Positions 10,238 to 21,728 of a stretch of DNA of 52,936 bases are shown here, piece by piece. Source of the DNA: Phenylobacterium parvum (GTDB lineage Bacteria > Pseudomonadota > Alphaproteobacteria > Caulobacterales > Caulobacteraceae). The notes below the pieces were generated by a model. The model did no database searches. It was not told the origin of the DNA and saw only the letters and a program-made list of their open reading frames with translations. The stretch lies in the NCBI GenBank assembly GCA_029977805.1, contig JAPOKE010000002.1, positions 1 through 52,936 of the forward strand, read 5' to 3'. Both the position numbers and the translations under genes were made by a program. The first letter of the stretch is position 1; every line of letters begins with the position of its first letter.

Positions 10238-11010
10238 TGCTTCTGGCCATCGAGCAGGGCAACACCAACACCCTCTTCGCCGTCCATGACGGAAGCGACT
10301 GGATCGCCCAGTGGCGCACCGCCACCCAGTCCACGCGGACCGGGGACGAGTACGCGGTCTGGCTCTACCAGCTCCTGGCCATGGGCGGGCTGCGGTTCGA
10401 CATGCTGGACGCCTGCATCATCTCCAGCGTCGTGCCCCAGTCGATCTTCAACCTGCGCAACCTGGCGCGTCGCTACCTCAAGGTGGAGCCCCTGGTGATC
10501 GGCGAGAATGTCGACCTCGGCATTCCCGTGCGCCTGGAGAAGCCGTCCGAGGCCGGGGCCGACCGCCTGGTCAACGCCATTGGCGCCCATGTGGTCTATC
10601 CGGGGGACCTGATCGTCATCGACTCCGGGACGGCCACGACCTTCGACGTCATCGCCGCAGATGGCGGATTCGAGGGCGGGGTCATCGCGCCGGGAATCAA
10701 CCTGTCCATGGAGGCCCTGCACGCCGCGGCCGCCAAGCTGCCCAGGGTGGCCATCCGCAGGCCGGACAAGACCATCGGGCGCGACACCGTCGGCGCCATG
10801 CAGGCGGGGGTCTTCTGGGGCTACATCGCCCTGATCGAGGGCCTGATCGCCCGGATCCGCGCCGAGTGGGGCCGGCCCATGACCGTCGTGGCGACCGGCG
10901 GGGTGGCCTCGCTGTTCCACGGGGCGACCGCCGCCATCGACCACTTCGATTCCGACCTGACCATCCGGGGCATGCTCGAGATCCACCGCCGAAACACGGA
11001 GGCGCGCTAG
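10237..11010 (+). CDS. coaX: type III pantothenate kinase
   Basis: This enzyme phosphorylates pantothenate in the first step of coenzyme A synthesis. It is 257 aa with an actin/hexokinase-like fold. The phosphate motif near the start reads AIEQGNTNT (residues 4-12), with Glu where most CoaX proteins have Asp; I recall the same variant in related Caulobacter sequences. Further motifs are [29 protein letters not shown] and the late [11 protein letters not shown]. Its ATG overlaps the birA stop by one base and it abuts the RNase J gene. The biotin and CoA steps sit together, which fits acyl-CoA metabolism. Confidence 0.94.
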   Translation: MLLAIEQGNTNTLFAVHDGSDWIAQWRTATQSTRTGDEYAVWLYQLLAMGGLRFDMLDACIISSVVPQSIFNLRNLARRYLKVEPLVIGENVDLGIPVRLEKPSEAGADRLVNAIGAHVVYPGDLIVIDSGTATTFDVIAADGGFEGGVIAPGINLSMEALHAAAAKLPRVAIRRPDKTIGRDTVGAMQAGVFWGYIALIEGLIARIRAEWGRPMTVVATGGVASLFHGATAAIDHFDSDLTIRGMLEIHRRNTEAR

Positions 11011-12693
11011 ATGGCCGGTCCGCGTCCGGACGACGAACTCGTCTTCCTGCCCCTGGGCGGGTCGGGCGAGATCGGCATGAACTTCAACCTCTACGGGTAC
11101 GGCCCCCCCGACCGCCGGCGCTGGATCGTCGCGGACCTCGGCGTCACCTTCGGCGGCCAGGACACCCCGGGCGTGGACGTGATCCTGCCGGATCCGGCCT
11201 TCATCGAGGAACATGCCGACGACATCCTCGGCATCGTCCTGACCCACGCCCACGAGGACCACATCGGCGCCGTCGCCTGGCTCTGGCCGAGGCTTCGGGC
11301 GCCCCTCTACGCCACCCCCTTCACCGCCTTCCTCCTGCGCGAGAAGCTGCGGGAGCGGAACCTCGAGGATGAGGTCGAGCTCAACGAGGTGCCCCTCGGC
11401 GGCCGGGTGGTCCTGGGGCCCTTCGACGTCGAGATGGTCACCCTGACCCACTCCATCCCCGAGCCCAACGGCCTGGTCATCCGCACGCCCCTCGGGGTGG
11501 TGCTGCACACCGGCGACTGGAAGATCGATCCCGATCCCCTGCTGGGCGAGGTGACGGACGCCGCCGCCCTGCGCCGGCTCGGGGACGAGGGCGTCCTGGC
11601 CATGGTCTGCGACTCCACCAACGTCTTCGTGGAGGGCCGGGCGGGCTCGGAGGCTGATGTCCGCGACGAGCTGGTCCGCGTCGTCGCCGCCCAGACCGGC
11701 CGCGTCGCGGTGGCCTGCTTCGCCTCCAATGTCGCGCGCATGGAGACCGCCATCCACGCCGCCCGGGCGGCGGGGCGGAAGGTCTGCCTGGTCGGACGCT
11801 CGATGATCCGCATGGCCGCCGCGGCGCGCCATGTCGGCATGGACGTGGACTCCCAGGGCTTCATCTCCGAGGCCCAGGCCTCCCACCTGCCGCCGGACCA
11901 GGTCCTGCTGCTCTGCACCGGCAGCCAGGGCGAGCCCCGCGCCGCCCTCTCGCGCATCGCCGACGGCTCGCACCCGCACATCCGCCTGGGGGCGGGGGAC
12001 AGCGTGATCTTCTCCAGCCGGGTGATCCCCGGCAACGAGATCGCCATCCGCAACATGCAGGACCGGCTGTCCGAGCGCGGCGTGCGCCTGATCACGGACC
12101 GCGAACATCCGGGCATCCACGTCTCGGGCCATCCCTGCCGGGACGAGCTGGCCGACATGTACGCCTGGGCCCGCCCCCAGGTGGCCGTGCCGACCCACGG
12201 CGAGCGCCGCCACCTGCTGGAGCACGCCGCCTTCGCCCGCGACCTGCAGGTCCCGCAGACCGTGGCCCCCCGGAACGGGGACATGGTCCGCCTGGCGCCC
12301 GGCCGCGCCGGGGTCATCGACGAGGTCCCCGCAGGGCGCATCCACCTCGACGGCGGGTTCATGTCGCCGGAGGACGGCGAGCCCCTGCGCGAACGTCGCC
12401 ATGCGGCCGTCAGCGGGGTGCTGCACGTGGCCCTCGTGCTCGATGGCCGGGGCCGGATCGCCTCCGGTCCCCAGGTGCGGGCCATTGGCCTGCCCGGCGA
12501 TCCGGAGCGTCCCCTGGAGGACATCCTGGACGACCTGGCCGACGCCGCCGAGGCCGCCGTGCGTCGCCTCGACGGCGACCAGCGCGAGATCGACGGCGAG
12601 GTCGAGGCGGCCATGTCGCGGGCCCTGAAGAAGGCCGCCCAGCGTGTCTGGGGTCGCCGTCCCGTCGTGCAGGCCACGCTTCTCCGGCTCTGA
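11011..12693 (+). CDS. rnj: ribonuclease J
   Basis: This metallo-beta-lactamase / beta-CASP ribonuclease combines 5'-3' exonuclease and endonuclease activity for mRNA decay and rRNA maturation. It is 560 aa. The zinc motif HAHEDH is at residues 79-84, preceded by the N-terminal signature LPLGGSGEIGMNFN. The beta-CASP segment contains VCDSTN, then GSQGEPRAALSRIADG, and near the C-terminal part PTHGERRHLLEHAAFA. ATG 11011 follows the coaX TAG with no gap. It ends the nuo-to-rnj run; a 70-bp spacer precedes the CoA-transferase gene. Confidence 0.95.
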   Translation: MAGPRPDDELVFLPLGGSGEIGMNFNLYGYGPPDRRRWIVADLGVTFGGQDTPGVDVILPDPAFIEEHADDILGIVLTHAHEDHIGAVAWLWPRLRAPLYATPFTAFLLREKLRERNLEDEVELNEVPLGGRVVLGPFDVEMVTLTHSIPEPNGLVIRTPLGVVLHTGDWKIDPDPLLGEVTDAAALRRLGDEGVLAMVCDSTNVFVEGRAGSEADVRDELVRVVAAQTGRVAVACFASNVARMETAIHAARAAGRKVCLVGRSMIRMAAAARHVGMDVDSQGFISEAQASHLPPDQVLLLCTGSQGEPRAALSRIADGSHPHIRLGAGDSVIFSSRVIPGNEIAIRNMQDRLSERGVRLITDREHPGIHVSGHPCRDELADMYAWARPQVAVPTHGERRHLLEHAAFARDLQVPQTVAPRNGDMVRLAPGRAGVIDEVPAGRIHLDGGFMSPEDGEPLRERRHAAVSGVLHVALVLDGRGRIASGPQVRAIGLPGDPERPLEDILDDLADAAEAAVRRLDGDQREIDGEVEAAMSRALKKAAQRVWGRRPVVQATLLRL

Positions 12694-12763
12694 ACCCGAC
12701 CCGGCGGCTTGCCAGCCCCGCCGCTTTCGCCGACCCTTGCGACAAGAAAAGGGGGGAGGGAGC

Positions 12764-15049
12764 ATGTCTGCCTACAGGGGCGTGCGCATCGCCGATTTCA
12801 CCCAGGGCGTCGCCGGGCCCATGGCCTGCATGCTGCTGGGAGACTTCGAGGCCGAAGTGGTCAAGGTCGAGCCGCCAGGCGGAGACCGGCTCAGGGACCA
12901 TCCTGGCTATCCCGCCTGGAACCGCAACAAGACGGTCGTTGCGCTGGACCTCGCCGACCCGGCGGACCTCGCCCGGGCCCGGGAACTGGCGCGCGCCGCG
13001 GACGTCGCCGTCTTCGACCACGCCCCCGGCGAACTGGAGGCCCTCGGCCTCGACGCCGCTAGCCTGCGCGACGGGGCGGATCATCTCGTCCATGTCTGGA
13101 TGCCGCCCTACGGGACAAGGGGGCGCTGGAGCGGCCTGCCGGCCCGGCACAGCCTGCTGGCGGCCGTGTCGGGCATCGCCTTCCGGCAGGGCGCCTATGG
13201 CGACAGCCCGGTCCACCTGATCCTGCCCCTGGGATGGTATGGCCAGGCCGTGATGGCGGCGGGGGCCATCGGCGCCGCACTCTACGAACGCGGGGCCTCC
13301 GGGCAGGGGCAGGCGGTGACCGTCAGCGGCCTGCACGGCGTCTCGGAGGTCGGCGGCGTGGTCATGGTGCTCGACCAGCCCCGCCTGCCGCGCGGCGCCC
13401 CCCAGGGGGCCTCGCCCAGCTATCGGCTCTACCAGTGCGGCGATGGCGACTGGTTCTTCCTCGCCACCCTCTTCATGCCCTTCTACCGCAAGGCCATCGA
13501 CGCCCTCGGCCTCGGCGCCCACTGGGAAGTCCTGGCCCTCAATCCCGTCCTCGCCAACGAGGTGCTCTGCGAGGTCTTCCTCACCAGGCCGCGCTCCCAC
13601 TGGCTTGGGCTGCTCGCCGACGCCGGCGTGCCCTGCGCCCCGGTGGGGAACCGGACGGACTGGTTCGCGGGCGATGCGGTCCGGCATGCCGGGCTGCGCC
13701 TCGAGTTCGACGACCCGGTGCGGGGGCGGCTGGCCATGCCGGGACCGCCCGCCCGGCTCTCGGCGACCCCGGCCTCGGTCCGCAGCCTGCCCCTGGCCGG
13801 CGGGTTGCCGGCCTGGACGCCGCCGGCCCCCGCCGTTCCCGGTCCAGCATCGAGCCGGCCCCTCGAGGGCGTCCGTGTCCTCGACATGGGCTCGGTCATC
13901 GCCGGCGCCCTGGCCGGGGCGGTGCTGGCCAACCTCGGCGCCGACGTCATCAAGATCGAGTCGCCGGAAGGCGATCCCTTCCGCTCGGATGGCGGACCCT
14001 TCCTGGCCTGCAACCGCGGCAAGCGCGGCCTTGGCGTCGACCTCAAGCAGCCGGGTGCGAAGGAGATGTTCCTCGACCTGGTCCGGCAGTCCGACGTGGT
14101 GCTCGACAACTACCGGTTCGGCGTCCGCAAGCGGCTCGGGGTCGACTACGAGGCCCTGAAGGCGGTCAATCCCCGGATCATCTCCTGCTCGGTCAACGCC
14201 TACGGGGACGCCGGACCCAGGGCGCCCCTGCCGGGGTTTGATCCCCTCCTGCAGGCGGAAGGCGGGATGATGGCCGCCCAGGGCGGCGACGCCGAGCCGG
14301 TCCTGCACACCATCGCCGTCAATGACGTGGCGACGGCGGGGATCGTGGCCTTCGGGATCATCTCGGCCCTCAACGCCCGCCGGCGCACCGGCGAGGGGCA
14401 GGAGGTCATCACCAGCCTCCTGGCCCAGAGCCTGACCTTCCAGCTGGGGGAGGTGGTCAGCTATCCGGGACGCCCGCCGGCGCCCTCGGGCGGCGTCGAC
14501 TGCCTGGGCCTGAGCCCCGCCCATCGCTACTACGCCTGCCGGGACGGCTGGATCGGGGTGGCGGCGGAGACGACCGCCGAGGCCTCGGCACTGCTGGAGG
14601 CGCTTGGCGTCCCCGGCGATCCCGGGGAGGCCCTCGCGGCGCCCCCCGAAGGCCCCCTCGCCGGACGCCTGGCGGAATGCCTCGCCGCGCGGGGGCGGGA
14701 GGAGGCCCTGGCCCTGCTGGGGGCCGCCGGGGTTCCCTGCGCGCCCTGCGTCCGCGGCTACGAGGCCTACGACGACGCCTGGCTGGCGGAGAACCGGGTC
14801 TTCGAGGCCTGGCGCCACGGCCGGCTGGGCGAGGCGGTCGGGGTGCGCAGCTACGCCGACTTCTCGCGGACGCCGGGGGGCTTCCGCTTCCCGGTTCCTG
14901 ACGCGGGAGAGCATACCCGGGAAGTCCTCGCCGGGTTCGGGCTCCCGGCGGAGCGCATCGAAGTCCTTCTGGCCAACGGCGCGGTCTTTGAGCCCGCCGC
15001 CGCCCGCAGCCACCTGCGCGATGGCGGCGCGGCCCTCTTCACCCAGTGA
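12764..15049 (+). CDS. tandem double-domain class III CoA-transferase (CaiB/BaiF family)
   Basis: Enzymes of this family (formyl-CoA transferase, CaiB) move CoA between carboxylic acids. This protein is 761 aa, about twice the usual length. Two homologous halves are visible: GVRIADFTQGVAGPMACMLL at residues 5-24 opens the first, and GVRVLDMGSVIAGALAGAVL near residue 370 opens the second, each followed by a V(I)KVE(S)P motif. The second half keeps an Asp in AVNDVATAG (residue 521) where the catalytic Asp belongs. The equivalent place in the first half (LPLGWYGQA) has Gly157. The first half is therefore probably non-catalytic and may form an internal pseudo-dimer. The start at ATG 12764 is chosen for the strong GGGGGGAGGGAG just upstream; an earlier in-frame ATG overlaps rnj. 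The acyl substrate cannot be told from sequence. Confidence 0.85.
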   Translation: MSAYRGVRIADFTQGVAGPMACMLLGDFEAEVVKVEPPGGDRLRDHPGYPAWNRNKTVVALDLADPADLARARELARAADVAVFDHAPGELEALGLDAASLRDGADHLVHVWMPPYGTRGRWSGLPARHSLLAAVSGIAFRQGAYGDSPVHLILPLGWYGQAVMAAGAIGAALYERGASGQGQAVTVSGLHGVSEVGGVVMVLDQPRLPRGAPQGASPSYRLYQCGDGDWFFLATLFMPFYRKAIDALGLGAHWEVLALNPVLANEVLCEVFLTRPRSHWLGLLADAGVPCAPVGNRTDWFAGDAVRHAGLRLEFDDPVRGRLAMPGPPARLSATPASVRSLPLAGGLPAWTPPAPAVPGPASSRPLEGVRVLDMGSVIAGALAGAVLANLGADVIKIESPEGDPFRSDGGPFLACNRGKRGLGVDLKQPGAKEMFLDLVRQSDVVLDNYRFGVRKRLGVDYEALKAVNPRIISCSVNAYGDAGPRAPLPGFDPLLQAEGGMMAAQGGDAEPVLHTIAVNDVATAGIVAFGIISALNARRRTGEGQEVITSLLAQSLTFQLGEVVSYPGRPPAPSGGVDCLGLSPAHRYYACRDGWIGVAAETTAEASALLEALGVPGDPGEALAAPPEGPLAGRLAECLAARGREEALALLGAAGVPCAPCVRGYEAYDDAWLAENRVFEAWRHGRLGEAVGVRSYADFSRTPGGFRFPVPDAGEHTREVLAGFGLPAERIEVLLANGAVFEPAAARSHLRDGGAALFTQ

Positions 15050-15097
15050 CCCGGGGTCATGGATGACGCCGGCGCGGCGCCGGTGTATGCCTCACGC

Positions 15098-15523
15098 ATG
15101 ATCGGAAGACTGAACCATGTGGGGGTCGCCACCCCCTCCATCGCCGAGTCCGTGAAGCTCTATCGCGACGTCCTCGGCGCCACGCAGATCTCGGCGGTCA
15201 AGGCCATGCCGGAGCAGGGCGTCAACGTCTGCTTCGTCGACCTTCCCAACAGCCAGATCGAGCTGATCGAGCCCCTGGGCGAGGCCTCGCCCCTGCACGG
15301 CTTCCTCGCGAAGAACCCGTCGGGCGGCCAGCATCATGTCTGCTTCGAGGTCGAGGACATCCTCGCCGCCCGGGACGACATGGCGGCCAAGGGCGCAACG
15401 GTCCTGAACAATGGCGTGCCGCGGATCGGCGCCCACGGCACCCCGGTGATCTTCGTCCACCCGAAGAACATGGGCGGGGTCCTGGTCGAGCTGATGGAAT
15501 CGCCGAAGGGCGGCCACGCGTGA
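15098..15523 (+). CDS. mce: methylmalonyl-CoA epimerase
   Basis: This glyoxalase/VOC-fold enzyme interconverts (S)- and (R)-methylmalonyl-CoA in propionyl-CoA catabolism. It is 141 aa from ATG 15098. The pattern MIGRLNHVGVATPS with metal-ligand His7, the IELIEPLG strand, QHHVCFEV around residues 78-84 and the C-terminal GVLVELME Glu are all typical. A longer reading from 15061 would add 13 residues not seen in the family, so the inner start is preferred. Its stop overlaps the next gene by GTGA. The upstream CoA-transferase also acts on acyl-CoAs, a plausible metabolic link. Confidence 0.92.
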   Translation: MIGRLNHVGVATPSIAESVKLYRDVLGATQISAVKAMPEQGVNVCFVDLPNSQIELIEPLGEASPLHGFLAKNPSGGQHHVCFEVEDILAARDDMAAKGATVLNNGVPRIGAHGTPVIFVHPKNMGGVLVELMESPKGGHA

Positions 15524-15780
15524 GCCCGATCACCGGCATTGCGATCTACCTGACCCTCTGGTGGACCGTGCTCTTCGCCGTCCTGCCCCTGGGCTCGAAG
15601 TCGCACGCCGAGGCGGGCATCAAGCCGCCCGGCGGCGGGGACCCGGCCTCGCCGGTCAATCCGCGCCTGAAGGAGAAGTTCCTGCTGACCACCGTCGTCT
15701 CTGCGGTGATCTTCGCGATCCTGTTCCTCCTGCTCCACTTCCAGGTCATCCCGGTCACGCCCCTCCGCCGGATCGGCTGA
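15520..15780 (+). CDS. DUF1467 family two-helix membrane protein
   Basis: This 86-aa protein starts with GTG at 15520, overlapping the mce stop. Helix one (about residues 5-24) carries LTLWWTVLFAVLPLG, typical of DUF1467. A hydrophilic linker with Gly/Pro (HAEAGIKPPGGG) follows, and helix two lies at about residues 55-75. DUF1467 genes commonly follow methylmalonyl-CoA epimerase in alphaproteobacteria. The molecular function is unknown. It is followed by the longest gene-free spacer of the window. Confidence 0.85.
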   Translation: MSPITGIAIYLTLWWTVLFAVLPLGSKSHAEAGIKPPGGGDPASPVNPRLKEKFLLTTVVSAVIFAILFLLLHFQVIPVTPLRRIG

Positions 15781-16026
15781 GGCCGCGAGACGCCCATTCA
15801 CCGGGCGCCGCGCCGCAGGTTCGCCCAGCAAGCGGGCGCCCGGCTGCAAGTCCCTCGGCCGTGCGCCGGGGCCCCGCGACAGGCGTCGGCGCAGGGCGCA
15901 CTGATGGACTCGCCGGCTGCGGCCGGAGCGTTCCCCGAGATGGAGAAGGCCGCCCAGCTCCCGGGCGGCCTTCTTTTCGCCGGCGAACCGGGGCATAGCG
16001 GGCGGGTCCCGACCAGTTCCGAGCCC
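15781..16026 (+). other. 246-bp gene-free spacer with inverted repeat and terminator
   Basis: No credible protein gene is present here. A 9-bp inverted repeat (15801-15809 with 15835-15843, 25-nt loop) lies near the left end. A near-perfect intrinsic terminator sits at 15945-15977. The stretch from about 15790 to the terminator could be a structured leader tail or a small RNA. In rhizobial genomes, as I recall the synteny, proS occupies this slot between the DUF1467 gene and lolC; here it is absent. Confidence 0.5.
15945..15977 (+). terminator. Rho-independent terminator upstream of lolC
   Basis: Perfect 11-bp stem GAAGGCCGCCC (15945-15955) with GGGCGGCCTTC (15963-15973), a 7-nt loop, then TTTT. 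It lies 50 bp before the lolC start, so lolC needs its own promoter between about 15978 and 16027 or relies on read-through. An upstream extension of lolC to 15904 would put this structure inside the gene, which argues against that start. Confidence 0.85.
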
Positions 16027-17331
16027 ATGTCCGACACCCTCGCCGCCGAAATGCCGGAAGTCCGCCCTGCAGGTCCCTTCAGCCGCTGGGAGCGGATGGT
16101 CGCCGGCCGCTACCTTCGTTCCCGCCGCCGCGAGGGCGGCGTCGCCCTGATCGGCGTCATCGCCTACATCGGGATCGCCCTGGCGGTGGCGGTGCTGATC
16201 ATCGTCATGAGCGTCATGAACGGCTTCCGGGCCGAGCTCCTGTCGCGCATCCTGGGCTTCAACGGCCACGTCTTCGTCACTGCGGCCCCCGCCTCGGGAG
16301 TCGATCCCGCCGGCCTCGCCGGGCGCCTCTCCCGTATCCCTGGGGTGGTCCAGGCGGCGCCGGTGATCGAGGGGCAGGTCATGGCCGTGGGCGACGGGCA
16401 GGTCTCGGGCGCCATCGTCCGAGGCATCTCGCGCGCCGACCTCGCCGCCACGCGCCTGGTCTCCGACAACATCAGCCCCGGCGGGCTGGAGGGCTGGGGA
16501 GAGGGCGAGTACGGCGGCGACCGCGTCCTGGTCGGCGAGCGCCTGGCGGCCAGCCTCGGCCTGCGCCCCGGCGATCCCATCACCCTCATCTCGCCCACGG
16601 GCGCCGCGACGGCCTTCGGCGACGCCCCGCAACGCAAGACCTTCATCGTCTCGGGCGTCTTCAGCGTCGGCATGAGCGAGTACGACCAGACCTTCCTCTA
16701 CATGCCGATCGCGCAGGCCGGCCTGTTCTTCGGCCGGGAGGGCGCGCCGGACTTCATCGAGCTGCGGCTGGCGAACCCGGACCGGGCCTCGGAGATCAAG
16801 GGGCAGGTCGCCGCCCTCGCCGGGCCGGCCGCCTCCGTCTCGGACTGGACCGAGCGCAACGCCGCCTTCTGGGGCGCCCTCAAGGTCGAGCGGAACGTCA
16901 TGCGCCTGATCCTGATGATGCTGGTCCTGATCGCGGCGGCCAACATCATCTCCGGCCTGATCATGCTGGTGAAGAACAAGGGCCGGGACATCGCCATCCT
17001 CCGCACCATGGGGGCGGGGCAGGGGGCCATCCTGCGGATCTTCTTCATGGCCGGGGCGGCGGTGGGCGTGGCCGGGGCCCTCACCGGCCTTCTCCTGGGC
17101 GTGGTGTTCTGCACCTACATCGGCCCGATCCAGCAGGCGGTGGAGTGGGTGACCGGGGCCCGGGTCTTCGCCTCGGACGTCTATTACCTGTCGCGCATCC
17201 CGGCGCGGATCGACTGGGGCGAGGTCGGCCTGATCCTGGGCTGGTCCCTGGCGGCCTCCTTCCTGGCCACCCTGCCGCCCGCCTGGCGCGCCAGCCGCCT
17301 CGATCCGGTGGAGGCCCTCCGCTATGAGTGA
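16027..17331 (+). CDS. lolC: lipoprotein-releasing ABC transporter permease (LolC/LolE/LolF type)
   Basis: This is the inner-membrane permease that extracts outer-membrane lipoproteins and passes them to LolA. It is 434 aa from ATG 16027. The first transmembrane helix follows the [11 protein letters not shown] motif. A large periplasmic MacB-PCD-like domain spans about residues 85-270, and three C-terminal helices follow, with [18 protein letters not shown] forming the coupling region. A single permease gene beside lolD, with no separate lolC/lolE pair, matches the LolF arrangement of many alphaproteobacteria. It overlaps lolD by 8 bp. Confidence 0.92.
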   Translation: MSDTLAAEMPEVRPAGPFSRWERMVAGRYLRSRRREGGVALIGVIAYIGIALAVAVLIIVMSVMNGFRAELLSRILGFNGHVFVTAAPASGVDPAGLAGRLSRIPGVVQAAPVIEGQVMAVGDGQVSGAIVRGISRADLAATRLVSDNISPGGLEGWGEGEYGGDRVLVGERLAASLGLRPGDPITLISPTGAATAFGDAPQRKTFIVSGVFSVGMSEYDQTFLYMPIAQAGLFFGREGAPDFIELRLANPDRASEIKGQVAALAGPAASVSDWTERNAAFWGALKVERNVMRLILMMLVLIAAANIISGLIMLVKNKGRDIAILRTMGAGQGAILRIFFMAGAAVGVAGALTGLLLGVVFCTYIGPIQQAVEWVTGARVFASDVYYLSRIPARIDWGEVGLILGWSLAASFLATLPPAWRASRLDPVEALRYE

Positions 17332-18007
17332 CGGCCCCGTCCTGTCCCTGCGCGACCTGCACCGGACCTACCGGTCCGGCGACAGGCTCCTGCACGTCCT
17401 CGATGGCGCCGAGCTGGACCTCTCGGCGGGCGAGATCGTGGGCCTGGTGGGGCCATCCGGGTCCGGCAAGTCTTCCCTCCTGCACGCCGCGGGGCTCCTG
17501 GAGCGTCCGACTTCCGGCCGGGTGCTTGTCGAGGGGAGGGACTGCACGGACCTTTCCGACGCCCTGCGGACGGCCGTCCGGCTGGCGGCGATCGGTTTCG
17601 TCTACCAGGCCCACCACCTCTCGCCCGAATTCACCGCCATCGAGAACGTCATGCTGCCCCAGCTCATGGCGGGCCGGACCCCCGCCGCCGCCCGGGAGCG
17701 CGCCGCGGCCCTCCTGGCAGAGCTCGGGCTCGCGGAACGCCAGGAGCACCAGCCGGCCCAGCTCTCCGGCGGCGAGCAGCAGAGGGTGGCCGTGGCCCGG
17801 GCCCTGGCCAACCGTCCGCGCATCCTCCTTGCCGACGAGCCCACCGGGAACCTCGACCCGGAGACCTCGGCCGCGGTCTTCGACAACCTGCGCGCCATGG
17901 TGCGGGGGCAGGGGACAGCCGCCCTGATCGCCACCCACAACCTGGAGCTCGCGGGCCGGATGGACCGGGTGCTCACCCTGCGCCAGGGCCGCATCGTCCC
18001 GGCCTGA
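17324..18007 (+). CDS. lolD: lipoprotein-releasing system ATP-binding protein
   Basis: This is the ABC ATPase that powers lipoprotein extraction with the adjacent permease. It is 227 aa. Walker [10 protein letters not shown] is at residues 43-51, the Q-loop/LolD region contains [16 protein letters not shown], the signature is [15 protein letters not shown], and Walker B is [12 protein letters not shown] followed by the switch His in ATHN. ATG 17324 lies inside the end of lolC (8-bp overlap), implying coupled translation. Confidence 0.95.
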   Translation: MSDGPVLSLRDLHRTYRSGDRLLHVLDGAELDLSAGEIVGLVGPSGSGKSSLLHAAGLLERPTSGRVLVEGRDCTDLSDALRTAVRLAAIGFVYQAHHLSPEFTAIENVMLPQLMAGRTPAAARERAAALLAELGLAERQEHQPAQLSGGEQQRVAVARALANRPRILLADEPTGNLDPETSAAVFDNLRAMVRGQGTAALIATHNLELAGRMDRVLTLRQGRIVPA

Positions 18008-18028
18008 CCCCGCGTGCGTTTTTCCCCC

Positions 18029-18057
18029 TTGCGATGAGAACAAAACCGGAATAGGAA
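18029..18057 (+). promoter_or_regulatory. candidate sigma-70-type promoter for the sidA-like gene
   Basis: TTGCGA (18029-18034), a 17-bp spacer and TAGGAA (18052-18057) form a plausible -35/-10 pair. The -10 element runs into the LexA box, so repressor binding would block polymerase. The consensus match is modest; the positional fit with the operator is the main support. Confidence 0.45.
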
Positions 18058-18069
18058 CATTTCACGAAC
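18055..18069 (+). promoter_or_regulatory. LexA (SOS) operator upstream of the sidA-like gene
   Basis: GAAC at 18055-18058, seven bases, GAAC at 18066-18069. This is the reverse complement of the alphaproteobacterial LexA consensus GTTC-N7-GTTC. It lies 18 bp before the ATG of the 29-codon gene at 18088, and the same spacing occurs at the lexA promoter in this window. SOS control is expected. Confidence 0.82.
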
Positions 18070-18087
18070 AAGGTGGGAGATCGAGAC

Positions 18088-18177
18088 ATGGCTCGACTTG
18101 CAAGGGAATCGCTGGCCTTTCTGTCCGTGGCCGGCTTTGTGTGGATGATGTGCCAGGTCGCAGTCCTCGCGGCCTGA
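18088..18177 (+). CDS. sidA: SidA-like SOS-induced cell-division inhibitor (29 aa)
   Basis: This is a 29-residue protein: a short basic, amphipathic start ([11 protein letters not shown]), one hydrophobic transmembrane helix containing VAGFVWMM, and the end QVAVLAA. It is preceded by AAGGTGGGAG as ribosome-binding site and by a perfect LexA box 18 bp upstream. In Caulobacter crescentus, SidA is a 29-aa SOS-induced inner-membrane peptide that inhibits division through the FtsW/FtsN divisome. Size, membrane topology and LexA control all match. Identity is inferred from these and from recollection of the family, not from an alignment. Genes this short are often missed. dnaE starts 43 bp downstream, so the two may be co-transcribed under DNA damage. 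Confidence 0.8.
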   Translation: MARLARESLAFLSVAGFVWMMCQVAVLAA

Positions 18178-18220
18178 GGGCCGGCGTTCCGCAGCCTGCG
18201 GAGAGGGACGGGAAGGACCA

Positions 18221-21650
<3,430 letters not shown>

Positions 21651-21652
<2 letters not shown>

Positions 21653-21696
21653 GCAAGGCTCCTCTCCCGCCGGAGGGCGGGCGGGACTTGCCTTTT
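21651..21696 (+). terminator. Rho-independent terminator after dnaE
   Basis: The outer arms AGGCAAG (21651-21657) and CTTGCCT (21687-21693) enclose an inner hairpin CCCGCC-ggag-GGCGGG, followed by TTT at 21694-21696. The outer left arm begins at the dnaE stop codon. It separates dnaE from the rpsB unit. Confidence 0.75.
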
Positions 21697-21716
21697 CGCC
21701 CGTCACGGCCTAAAGC
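21688..21716 (+). promoter_or_regulatory. weak candidate promoter for rpsB
   Basis: TTGCCT (21688-21693), 17 bp, TAAAGC (21711-21716). The -35 element would reuse the right arm of the dnaE terminator. The match is modest. If used, the rpsB mRNA would carry a leader of about 115 nt. Confidence 0.3.
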
Positions 21717-21728
21717 CCGCGCCATTCC

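Noticed and set aside
10237-10275. Glu instead of Asp in the CoaX phosphate motif as a sign of lost activity
   Set aside because: I recall the same AIEQGNTN form in related Caulobacter CoaX proteins, so it is probably a lineage trait rather than a defect.
12644-12763. Earlier start for the CoA-transferase overlapping rnj
   Set aside because: The added 40 residues are Arg/Pro-rich and unlike the family; a strong ribosome-binding site precedes ATG 12764.
9517-15013. Long minus-strand open frames opposite birA-rnj and the CoA-transferase gene
   Set aside because: Same cause: compositional shadows of real + strand genes, with low-complexity translations and no ribosome-binding context.
15904-16026. 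N-terminal extension of the lolC frame by 41 codons
   Set aside because: It would place a perfect intrinsic terminator inside the gene, and the added residues do not resemble LolC; ATG 16027 gives the normal start.
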